Source: Clostridiales bacterium (lineage in GTDB: Bacteria > Bacillota > Clostridia > Oscillospirales > Acutalibacteraceae). Taken from it: a stretch of DNA of 14,760 nt. The stretch lies in NCBI GenBank assembly GCA_019415925.1, contig DXYG01000067.1, forward strand, positions 1 to 14,760. The letters run 5' to 3'. Shown piece by piece: positions 1-5,273 of this stretch; within the stretch, counting starts at the first letter, position 1, and every line of letters begins with the position of its first letter. The notes under the pieces were generated by a model that did no database searches, had not been told where the DNA came from, and was given only the letters and a program-made list of their open reading frames with translations. The position numbers and the translations under genes were made by a program.

Positions 1-123
1 TTTTTCTTGAAAAGTATGAGATTATTGTATCACACCGGTGAAAAAATTCCAACAGTTTTTGGATTACAACTGTATAACCATACCGGAGCTATGATATTTA
101 GAAATCATATAAGGTATGAGTAA
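1..123 (+). CDS. 3' end of an unidentified ORF, open at the window edge
   Basis: Frame 1 is open from the first base to a TAA at 121-123 and gives 40 residues ending ...MIFRNHIRYE. The other two forward frames hit stops within the first 41 bases. The stop lies 16 bases before the preferred start of the following ATPase gene, with that gene's Shine-Dalgarno sequence between them, as is usual inside an operon. I do not recognise the product. Forty open codons in AT-rich DNA can occur by chance, so this is tentative. Confidence 0.3.
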   Translation, partial: FFLKSMRLLYHTGEKIPTVFGLQLYNHTGAMIFRNHIRYE

Positions 124-139
124 CAGGGAAAGGAGAAAA

Positions 140-1210
140 ATGATTCAGAATTTAAATTTGGAGTTGGGCAGTAAGGAAAGATTCGATTCAATCGACGGTG
201 CAAGTCTTATGGAAAAAGATTTGCCGAGAAAGAAGTTTATAATCAATTCACTGCTCACAAGCGGTCTTTCGATTATAGCCGGCTCGCCAAAGGTAGGTAA
301 GTCGTGGCTTGTTCTTGACTGGTGTGTTCGGATAGCAAAAGGCGAAGATGTGTGGAGTCTGCACACCGACAGCGGTACAACTCTGTATCTGTCGCTTGAA
401 GATGATGAAAGCAGATTACAGGACAGGCTGACAGCTATAGCTGATGAAGTGCCGAGTAATGTTCATTTTGTTACGGATTGTTCAAAACTCGATGATAAGT
501 TGGAAGAGCAGATTCGAAATTTTGTTGATGAACATATGGATACCGTCTTGATTATCATTGATACCTTTCAGCTTATACGTTCTGCCAATAAGGATTCAAA
601 CTATTCTAATGATTATCTTGAGGTGCAGAAGCTCAAGAAACTTGCTGATGAATTGAAAATTGCTATTTTACTTGTTCATCATTTAAGAAAGCAAGGCGAC
701 TCTGACCCAATCAATGAGATTTCAGGCACGAACGGTATTGCAGTCTGTGCCGATGCTCTATTCGTTTTGAAAAAGAGCAATCGCACGCAGGGCAACGCAA
801 CATTATTTTGTACGGGAAGAGATATTGAGGACAGAGAAATTGAGCTTGCATTTTCAAGAGAGGATTGCACTTGGAAGATGACAGCAGACAGTGCAGAGAA
901 TCCGAATATGCTTTTACCTGATGAAATGAATTTGCTAATTGAGATTATGAAAGCAGATAAATATTTCAACGGAAGCAATGCAGAATTTCTTGAACGCTAC
1001 AATGCTTTTTCAGGCAAAAATCTTTCGGCTCGAATTCTGAAAAGGATGATGAACAAGTGGAAGTATGATCTGAATGACAATCACATTTATTTCAAATCGT
1101 ATAAGGAAAACAACATCAGAAAGGTTGAAATCAAATATGATTTTGAGATTGATAATTCGGACAGTGAGTACGTTAGGTACGATAAGTACGATGAAAATAT
1201 TGCTGTCTGA
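140..1210 (+). CDS. RepA-like AAA/RecA-fold ATPase (mobile-element replication protein)
   Basis: About 356 residues with a RecA-fold ATPase core of the AAA_25/RepA hexameric helicase type found on plasmids and integrated elements. The Walker A motif AGSPKVGKS is at residues 47-55. A Walker B strand (VLIIIDT) follows about 90 residues later, and LLVHHLRKQ looks like the sensor segment after it. The C-terminal 90 residues are basic and may form a winged helix for DNA binding. The ATG at 140 is preferred over the in-frame ATG at 116 because AAAGGAG (129-135) lies just upstream of it. The likely role is as helicase or loader for replication of the excised circular element; this is inferred from family resemblance. 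The extreme C terminus (VRYDKYDEN) is encoded by 9-bp repeats described separately. Confidence 0.75.
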   Translation: MIQNLNLELGSKERFDSIDGASLMEKDLPRKKFIINSLLTSGLSIIAGSPKVGKSWLVLDWCVRIAKGEDVWSLHTDSGTTLYLSLEDDESRLQDRLTAIADEVPSNVHFVTDCSKLDDKLEEQIRNFVDEHMDTVLIIIDTFQLIRSANKDSNYSNDYLEVQKLKKLADELKIAILLVHHLRKQGDSDPINEISGTNGIAVCADALFVLKKSNRTQGNATLFCTGRDIEDREIELAFSREDCTWKMTADSAENPNMLLPDEMNLLIEIMKADKYFNGSNAEFLERYNAFSGKNLSARILKRMMNKWKYDLNDNHIYFKSYKENNIRKVEIKYDFEIDNSDSEYVRYDKYDENIAV

Positions 1211-1238
1211 TTTATCGTTTTTATCGTCCTTATCGTCC
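1168..1238. repeat. Inverted array of 9-bp repeats (3 + 3 units)
   Basis: Three tandem 9-bp units GTACGTTAG, GTACGATAA, GTACGATGA (1168-1194) sit at the very end of the ATPase gene. Seventeen bases later come three tandem units TTATCGTTT, TTATCGTCC, TTATCGTCC (1212-1238). The reverse complement of the latter is GGACGATAA, which matches the first set at up to 8 of 9 bases. The two arrays could fold as one long imperfect hairpin, or act as iteron-like protein-binding sites. There is no T-run directly after, so an intrinsic terminator is less likely. Confidence 0.7.
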
Positions 1239-1687
1239 ACAACGCAGATGTTGGGCAGAATTTGGCGGTTTGTCCGACTTTCAGGAAAGAACGGATAAAG
1301 TACCCGACTGTAAGTAAAATTCGAAATTTGGGCGAAATTACGGCAGAGAGAAAAACAGCTTCTACAAGCAGTTTTTTCAATATCAGTCTGTGATTTACCG
1401 GGTAGGTAGTTAAGCAGGATAAAGGCGTATTCCGTGCAAGCACGATTGCGCCGAAATACACCGTCCGGCAGTGCCGTTCGGGAAATATAAAAGGTGTTAC
1501 TTTTTTCAGAAAGTGTTACTAAATGTATTCCATACTATCTTAAAATTCAGTGTTCAAGCCAAAAAGCACGGAACAAAAATGTATGACAAAGGAGAAAATA
1601 TGCTTTTATTAAAATCATTAACCAAATCAACATAGAAAGGATGATGAAAGAATATAGACAATCTGCAACTGCATAGTTTTTACCGAG
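1239..1687. other. Gap without a convincing gene
   Basis: No frame gives a protein-like translation on either strand. Visible items are small: CGTGC-AA-GCACG near 1430-1445, CGGCAGTGCCG near 1466-1477, and a direct repeat GTGTTACT at 1494-1501 and 1513-1520. Two very short ORFs have ribosome-binding-like sequences. One is ATG 1600 to TAG 1635 (MLLLKSLTKST) behind AAAGGAG. The other is ATG 1641/1644 to TAG 1676 (MKEYRQSATA), discussed with the next gene. The gap may hold an origin or transfer site of the element, but nothing proves it. Confidence 0.5.
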
Positions 1688-1876
1688 GTGTTTAAGGTGA
1701 AAACAAAAATCATCTTTGAAAACCAAAATGAAAATGCAGAGCAGAAAAATGTCAGTAAAGAATTTGAAAATGAAATTAAACAATCAATCTTCCTTGTACT
1801 AAAGGAGCGAGGTTATCTTACTCAGAATCAGTACGAGGAGTGTCTAAAGAAATTGAAAGCTTATACTAATACCTAA
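1688..1876 (+). CDS. Small SHOCT-like protein, possibly 5'-frameshifted
   Basis: A 62-residue protein (starting at GTG 1688, or GTG 1697 giving 59). Its C-terminal half, FLVLKERGYLTQNQYEECL, resembles the short SHOCT-type helical motif (hydrophobic-x-x-G-x-L-T-x-x-x-[FY]). Upstream, in a different frame, ATG 1641/1644 opens MKEYRQSATA followed by TAG. One extra base after 1676, with loss of that stop, would join it to VFTEVFKVKTKIIF and give a longer protein. The gene may therefore be a frameshifted copy, or it may truly start at the GTG. The final residues (AYTNT) and stop are supplied by the terminal inverted repeat of the adjacent MITE-like element. Function unknown; such small proteins occur beside recombinases in mobile elements. 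Confidence 0.5.
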   Translation: MFKVKTKIIFENQNENAEQKNVSKEFENEIKQSIFLVLKERGYLTQNQYEECLKKLKAYTNT

Positions 1877-2019
1877 TAAAAAGTAGAAAATCTTTGCGGT
1901 CTAATTTCCACAATACTGCGTTGTCGTCCTTGCAAGGCGTCAGCCTTGCGGCGTCCTCCGCCTTGTCTTGCGAAAATTATCCTCGCAAATATTAATCAAC
2001 TTTCTATCAGGTATTAGTA
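1864..2019. mobile_element. MITE-like palindromic element with TTA target duplication
   Basis: A 156-bp non-coding block bounded by terminal inverted repeats TACTAATACCT (1864-1874) and AGGTATTAGTA (2009-2019). With a few mismatches the similarity continues inward for about 24 bases (AATAAAAAGTAGA against GATAGAAAGTTGA) and beyond, through TTTGCG and TAATTT. Perfect internal pairing includes CAAGGC-GTCA-GCCTTG. TTA directly flanks both ends (1861-1863 and 2020-2022), consistent with a 3-bp target duplication. It carries no ORF, so it would need a transposase from elsewhere. Confidence 0.6.
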
Positions 2020-2037
2020 TTAAAATCAATAACGGGA

Positions 2038-2078
2038 AAATTTTCAGAGTGACACCGTAACAGTTACTCTGAAAATTT
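2038..2078. promoter_or_regulatory. 13-bp-arm palindrome just upstream of the recombinase promoter
   Basis: AAATTTTCAGAGT (2038-2050) and ACTCTGAAAATTT (2066-2078) are perfect reverse complements around a 15-base centre. The element ends only three bases before the -35 box of the recombinase promoter. It could be an operator, a recombinase or accessory-factor binding site, or a transcript hairpin. It lacks a following poly-T run, which argues against an ordinary terminator. Confidence 0.6.
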
Positions 2079-2081
2079 CTC

Positions 2082-2109
2082 TGGACATTGTGAGAATTAA
2101 TAATATACT
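2082..2109 (+). promoter_or_regulatory. Putative sigma-A promoter of the serine recombinase
   Basis: TGGACA (2082-2087) and TATACT (2104-2109) with a 16-bp spacer give 5/6 and 5/6 matches to the vegetative consensus. The start codon at 2134 follows with AGGAGG at 2121-2126. I see no clear sporulation-type promoter here. Confidence 0.55.
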
Positions 2110-2133
2110 TGTGTTGCCGAAGGAGGTATAAAA

Positions 2134-3816
2134 ATGTTAAATAAGTTTGAAAACGAAGTTAAAAAGGTTGCTGCTTACTGCCGAGTGTCAACCGATAATC
2201 TCGATCAGGCAAATTCACTTGAAAGCCAGCAAAGATATTTCAATGAGTATATAAAACGTAATCCGTTGTGGGAGCTTTACAAAATTTATGTTGACGAGGG
2301 AATCAGCGGAACGAGTACAAAAAAGCGAGCGTCATTCAACCGAATGATAGAAGATGCAAAAGCAAAAAAGTTTGATTTGATTATCACAAAGGAAATCAGT
2401 CGATTTGCCAGAAACACTCTTGACAGCATTGGCTACACAAGAGAACTTAAAAGCTACGGCATAGGCGTGATTTTTATGAATGATAATATAAACACGCTTG
2501 ACCCTGACGCAGAGCTTCGTCTGACGATTATGTCGTCAATCGCTCAGGAGGAGAGCCGCAAAACATCCGACAGAGTAAAGTGGGGACAACGCAGAATGAT
2601 GGAGCAAGGCATTGTGTTCGGCAGAGATATGCTGGGCTACGATGTTCGTGACGGAAAGCTGTACATAAATCAAGAGGGAGCAGAAACCGTCAGATTAATC
2701 TATCATAAATTCCTCAACGAGGGCAAAGGAACTCACGTTATTGCAAAGGAGTTGAAGGATGCAGGAATCAAAACTTCAACCTATATGAAAGACTGGTCAT
2801 ACACAGTGATATTGCGAATTCTCAAAAATGAAAAGTACTGCGGTGATTTGATTCAGCAGAAAACCTACACACCTGATTATCTGTCGCACAACAAAAAGTA
2901 CAACAAGGGCGAGGTTGAGTATGTGACAATCCGAAATCATCACGAGCCGATTATCTCAAGAGAGATGTTTGAAGCAACGCAAAGAGAGCTTGAACGCCGA
3001 AAAAATCTTCACGTAGCAAAAAACGGCTTTGCAAACCGATACGCTCTGTCGGGGAAAATAATCTGTGCCGAGTGCGGTTCAACCTTTATCCACCGAAAAA
3101 AGACTTCATCAAACGGTAAACGGAATGAAAGCTGGGTTTGTATTCAGAATCAGAAATACGGCAAGGAGCGAACTAACAAAAATAATGAAAAGGTCGGCTG
3201 TTCAAATGTTTCAATAAATGAAAAGGACATTTGTTCAATTCTGCAACATATTATTTCAGATATTATGAAAGACAGAAATAAAATTTTAGAAAGCGTATTG
3301 CAAATCGTGTCAGATGTTCTGAAATCCGATAAAGAGAAAGACAATATAACCTATTTTGAAAACGAGCTTGAAAAGATAGAAAACAAAAAGCAAAAGCTAC
3401 TTGATATGTGCCTGTCGGGCGATATCGAAACCTCGGATTACCGCAAAGCCTGCGAAAGACTTAAATCCGAATTTGATACAATATCCGAAAAACTGCAAAA
3501 AGAAAAAGCCCACAGCAGTATGTTTGCGGACAAGGAAAAAATAATCGGTGAAATTAGAGATTATGTAAATTCAATCATAACTGGCGAAGAGTGGAGCGAT
3601 ACATTTTACCGCAACATAGTAGATAAAATCGTAGTAAGCAAAAATCGTGAGCTTGAAATTCACCTTAAATTCATTCCCCACAAGTGGAGTGCAAAAATTC
3701 TCTGGGGTAAGGCTAAAATTGACAGCTATAATGAAAAAATTTCCAACCAAGGCACATCAATACCTATATCAGTCAGTGTGCCTTTAAGTTCAGGAAGTGG
3801 CATAGTAAATCTCTGA
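2134..3816 (+). CDS. Large serine recombinase (element integrase/excisionase)
   Basis: A 560-residue site-specific recombinase that cuts and rejoins DNA through a serine-phosphodiester intermediate. The N-terminal resolvase domain (about residues 10-150) has YCRVSTD with catalytic Ser19 and the conserved arginine-rich segment SRFARNTLDS. A recombinase domain follows (about 165-280). Next is a zinc ribbon with cysteines C311, C314, C336 and C356, then a coiled-coil-like stretch (about 395-470) typical of large serine integrases. AGGAGG seven bases before the ATG fixes the start. It is the last gene of the element and converges on cotJC. From about residue 545 to the stop, the coding sequence is host cotJC DNA read antisense, so the C-terminal tail depends on where the element is inserted. 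It probably catalysed the integration and could catalyse excision with a directionality factor not seen here. Confidence 0.93.
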   Translation: MLNKFENEVKKVAAYCRVSTDNLDQANSLESQQRYFNEYIKRNPLWELYKIYVDEGISGTSTKKRASFNRMIEDAKAKKFDLIITKEISRFARNTLDSIGYTRELKSYGIGVIFMNDNINTLDPDAELRLTIMSSIAQEESRKTSDRVKWGQRRMMEQGIVFGRDMLGYDVRDGKLYINQEGAETVRLIYHKFLNEGKGTHVIAKELKDAGIKTSTYMKDWSYTVILRILKNEKYCGDLIQQKTYTPDYLSHNKKYNKGEVEYVTIRNHHEPIISREMFEATQRELERRKNLHVAKNGFANRYALSGKIICAECGSTFIHRKKTSSNGKRNESWVCIQNQKYGKERTNKNNEKVGCSNVSINEKDICSILQHIISDIMKDRNKILESVLQIVSDVLKSDKEKDNITYFENELEKIENKKQKLLDMCLSGDIETSDYRKACERLKSEFDTISEKLQKEKAHSSMFADKEKIIGEIRDYVNSIITGEEWSDTFYRNIVDKIVVSKNRELEIHLKFIPHKWSAKILWGKAKIDSYNEKISNQGTSIPISVSVPLSSGSGIVNL

Positions 3817-3947
3817 CTTAAATATCTCAGCGATGCTCCAAGTTCTCCGTCGGGACCGCCATATTGAGTTATAATGATTTTAGCAAGCTTTGGATTAGTT
3901 TGCTTGATATTTACAGGGTATTGCAGTTTCTTCTCATATACAAACAT
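3726..3947 (-). pseudogene. cotJC: cotJC 5' fragment, interrupted by the element
   Basis: The product is the N-terminal part of CotJC, a manganese-catalase-family spore coat protein. The first 62 residues fit the family: MFVYEKKLQYPV, then QYGGPDGELGASLRYL with a glutamate at position 35 (the first metal ligand of Mn catalases), and LTDIG. After LTDIG the family continues with the E-x-x-H ligand segment. Here the frame instead runs 11 residues through element DNA (IDVPWLEIFSL) to a stop. The fragment thus lacks the remaining metal ligands and most of the roughly 190-residue protein. Its start overlaps the cotJB stop (TGATG) behind a strong GAGGAGG site. The missing 3' half should lie beyond the element's other end, outside this window, unless it has been lost. 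Confidence 0.88.
3749..3784. other. Candidate hybrid attachment site (element/cotJC junction)
   Basis: AAGGCACA (3749-3756) and TGTGCCTT (3777-3784) form a perfect 8-bp inverted repeat around a 20-base centre whose midpoint is 3766/3767. The right arm lies in genuine cotJC sequence (codons for KGT of LKGTLTDIG), while the left arm lies in the element, where CotJC similarity has ended. A roughly 36-bp site with symmetric outer arms and a less symmetric core is the form expected for large serine recombinases. The actual crossover dinucleotide cannot be fixed without the other junction or the empty site. Confidence 0.55.
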
Positions 3948-4201
3948 CAGCAGTCCTCCTCATTTTCCCACGGCCACGGTCCCATAATCCAGTGCCAGTG
4001 ATTTGAGCTTGTCATACTTTTTGTCAGCGGACCGTATTTTTCTTCGTATTCAGCAATAAGCGGTTGTGCCAATGCTTTGTATTCCTTCATCTTTTCAAGC
4101 GTTTTCCTGTCGTATGGGTGGGTGTCGAGGAAAAGCTGAAGGTCAAATGCCGCAAACTGATAGGTCGATATTTTCTTAAGCAGTATTTCTCGTTCAGTCA
4201 T
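3947..4201 (-). CDS. cotJB: Spore coat protein CotJB
   Basis: An 84-residue protein matching the CotJB family: an N-terminal helix, the segment FDLQLFLDTHPYDRKTLE, then YGPL and an aromatic tail ending GPWPWENEEDC. In Bacillus subtilis CotJB is needed with CotJA and CotJC for assembly of the inner coat CotJ complex in the mother cell. The ATG at 4201 overlaps the end of cotJA by eight bases, indicating translational coupling; a GTG at 4213 would add four residues. The length is normal for the family and the gene looks intact. Confidence 0.9.
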   Translation of the reverse strand: MTEREILLKKISTYQFAAFDLQLFLDTHPYDRKTLEKMKEYKALAQPLIAEYEEKYGPLTKSMTSSNHWHWIMGPWPWENEEDC

Positions 4202-4394
4202 TGTGAGCACCACACTTGCTTCCGTAGAACGGTTTGTTCAGCGTAGGATACATTGTTCCAGACGCAAATCCCTGCATCGGCGAATAGGTAGGTGCGTTGT
4301 CAGGCTGAAACGGAACGTATGCCATTGCTTCGGAAGTCTTTGCAGGAAATCTTGAAAGTCCGTACTGTTCTTTTATGATTTCGGTCAATTCCAT
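4194..4394 (-). CDS. cotJA: Spore coat-associated protein CotJA
   Basis: A 66-residue protein with the CotJA pattern: MAYVPFQPDNAPTYSPMQGF followed by SGTMYPTLNKPFYG near the C terminus. It is the first gene of the cotJABC operon. Two ATGs lie six bases apart. The one at 4394 is preferred because AAGGAG lies seven bases upstream of it, while the ATG at 4400 directly abuts that site. It is a soluble mother-cell protein thought to work with CotJC in the coat. It appears intact. Confidence 0.88.
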   Translation of the reverse strand: MELTEIIKEQYGLSRFPAKTSEAMAYVPFQPDNAPTYSPMQGFASGTMYPTLNKPFYGSKCGAHND

Positions 4395-4484
4395 TTCCAT
4401 TCTCCTTCTTTGTAAATTACGAGTGTAATTCCGATAATCTAAAATCGGTATTATCTCATTACATAATATGCAGTACGGACTTTC
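4354..4484. repeat. 14-bp perfect inverted repeat spanning the cotJA start
   Basis: GAAAGTCCGTACTG at 4354-4367 (inside cotJA, codons for QYGLS) is the exact reverse complement of CAGTACGGACTTTC at 4471-4484, upstream of the gene and adjoining the tentative -35 box. The arms are 103 bases apart. Confidence 0.6.
4440..4472 (-). promoter_or_regulatory. Tentative sporulation-type (sigma-E-like) promoter for cotJ
   Basis: Read on the minus strand, TGCATATT (4472-4465) resembles a sigma-E -35 element (CATATT). AATACCGAT about 12 bases further on is a partial match to the -10 CATACANT. The spacing is slightly short, so this is weak. The cotJ operon of B. subtilis is under sigma-E control, which is why this was looked for. 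Confidence 0.25.
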
Positions 4485-4487
4485 TTG

Positions 4488-5192
4488 CTATTTTATTTCA
4501 AATTCGGGCAGGTACCACTTTAGTGCCTGTTCTGCACTTGCGCCGTTCTGACAAAGGCAGTTTATTCCGTTTACGCTCACTCCGATACATTCAGCGTTTT
4601 CATCATATTCTTGCGAAAAGCAATCCCAAGGGGATGCGACAGACGTTATGTACTCGCAGTCCTCGCTGTCAAGCGTATAACCGCAGGAAATCTTAGAATA
4701 GGGGATAAAAACTTTTTCGTTTCCGAGCGTCAGAGTTTTCTTTTCCATAGTGTTTACAATGCTCTTAATTTTTGAATAGTATTCTTTATTAGAATTATCA
4801 AGCTCATTTTCCGATAAGTAAACATCTTTGTTCTTTAAATTAAAGTTGTCAGGATTTATCCCATAATCTGTATTTATAAGAATTGCAATTGCCTTTATTG
4901 CTTCATCGCAGAAATTTTCATTGCAAATTGCGGCTGTCAGACCGACGAGTATTGCATTGGAATCATCACTGACATTTGTGTTATTATCTGTTTTGCCTGT
5001 ACTGCTTGTCAGATTTACTTCGGTTTTACTGCCTCTGTTTGAGCATTTAACCGCCGTAAAAGGCAGCAGTGCCATTAAGACAAGCAGCAGTGCACAGGCA
5101 AGGATTTTCTTTCCGATACCTACCACCTCTTTATTTCGCACAGAAAATTTAATTTTTGCATACGTAAATTGTGTTTTATTTTTCCTTGACAT
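4488..5192 (-). CDS. Membrane-anchored, divergent SpoIID/LytB-like protein
   Basis: A 234-residue protein with a basic N terminus, one membrane segment (about residues 27-48) and an Asn/Ser/Thr-rich linker to residue 80. The extracytoplasmic part recalls SpoIID. Segment ILVGLTAAICNENF...DEAIKAIAILINT parallels the SpoIID stretch that in normal members contains a catalytic glutamate and EALKAQAVAARTY. SPWDCFSQEY and a tail GVSVNGINCLCQNG...LKWYLPEFEI parallel SPWD and GMSQYGA...G.SYEEIL.HYYPG. The position of the catalytic Glu is Ile89, so transglycosylase activity is doubtful. The protein is shorter than SpoIID (about 340 residues). The start at 5192 has no clear ribosome binding site, and no better in-frame ATG lies before the membrane segment. 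The SpoIID relationship is an inference from motif order. Confidence 0.5.
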   Translation of the reverse strand: MSRKNKTQFTYAKIKFSVRNKEVVGIGKKILACALLLVLMALLPFTAVKCSNRGSKTEVNLTSSTGKTDNNTNVSDDSNAILVGLTAAICNENFCDEAIKAIAILINTDYGINPDNFNLKNKDVYLSENELDNSNKEYYSKIKSIVNTMEKKTLTLGNEKVFIPYSKISCGYTLDSEDCEYITSVASPWDCFSQEYDENAECIGVSVNGINCLCQNGASAEQALKWYLPEFEIK

Positions 5193-5273
5193 AATGATAT
5201 ATTTGTCTTAAAATAATATATGTTCACAATAAAATTAAAATAACCTTAGTATATATAGAAACGGAGCAGTTTT

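Larger units (their letters stand above)
1..3766. mobile_element. Right part of an integrated element inserted in cotJC
   Basis: The region carries element-type genes (RepA-like ATPase, small SHOCT-like protein, large serine recombinase). It ends abruptly where minus-strand cotJC coding sequence begins, around 3757-3770. CotJC reads normally from its start at 3947 down to the residues LTDIG and then switches to unrelated sequence that is antisense to the recombinase 3' end. The left boundary is outside the window, so the size, remaining cargo and other attachment site are unknown. That a mobile element is present is well supported; its exact right end is inferred from loss of CotJC similarity and from a symmetric repeat at 3749-3784. 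Confidence 0.8.

Noticed and set aside
1087..1461. 124-residue minus-strand ORF opposite the end of the ATPase gene
   Set aside because: Much of it is antisense to the ATPase gene, it has no recognisable domain, and I saw no supporting ribosome binding site.
1239..1600. Possible transfer origin or remnant of a relaxase gene
   Set aside because: Only short hairpins and an 8-bp direct repeat are visible. No relaxase motif appears in any frame and no known nick-site sequence is recognised.
1864..2019. CRISPR or riboswitch reading of the GC-rich structured block
   Set aside because: It has a single palindrome with terminal repeats rather than regularly spaced repeats, and no riboswitch core motif is recognisable.
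3726..3947. Complete short CotJC variant
   Set aside because: The last 11 residues are unlike CotJC and lie antisense to the recombinase, and the remaining metal ligands are missing, so it is a truncated fragment.
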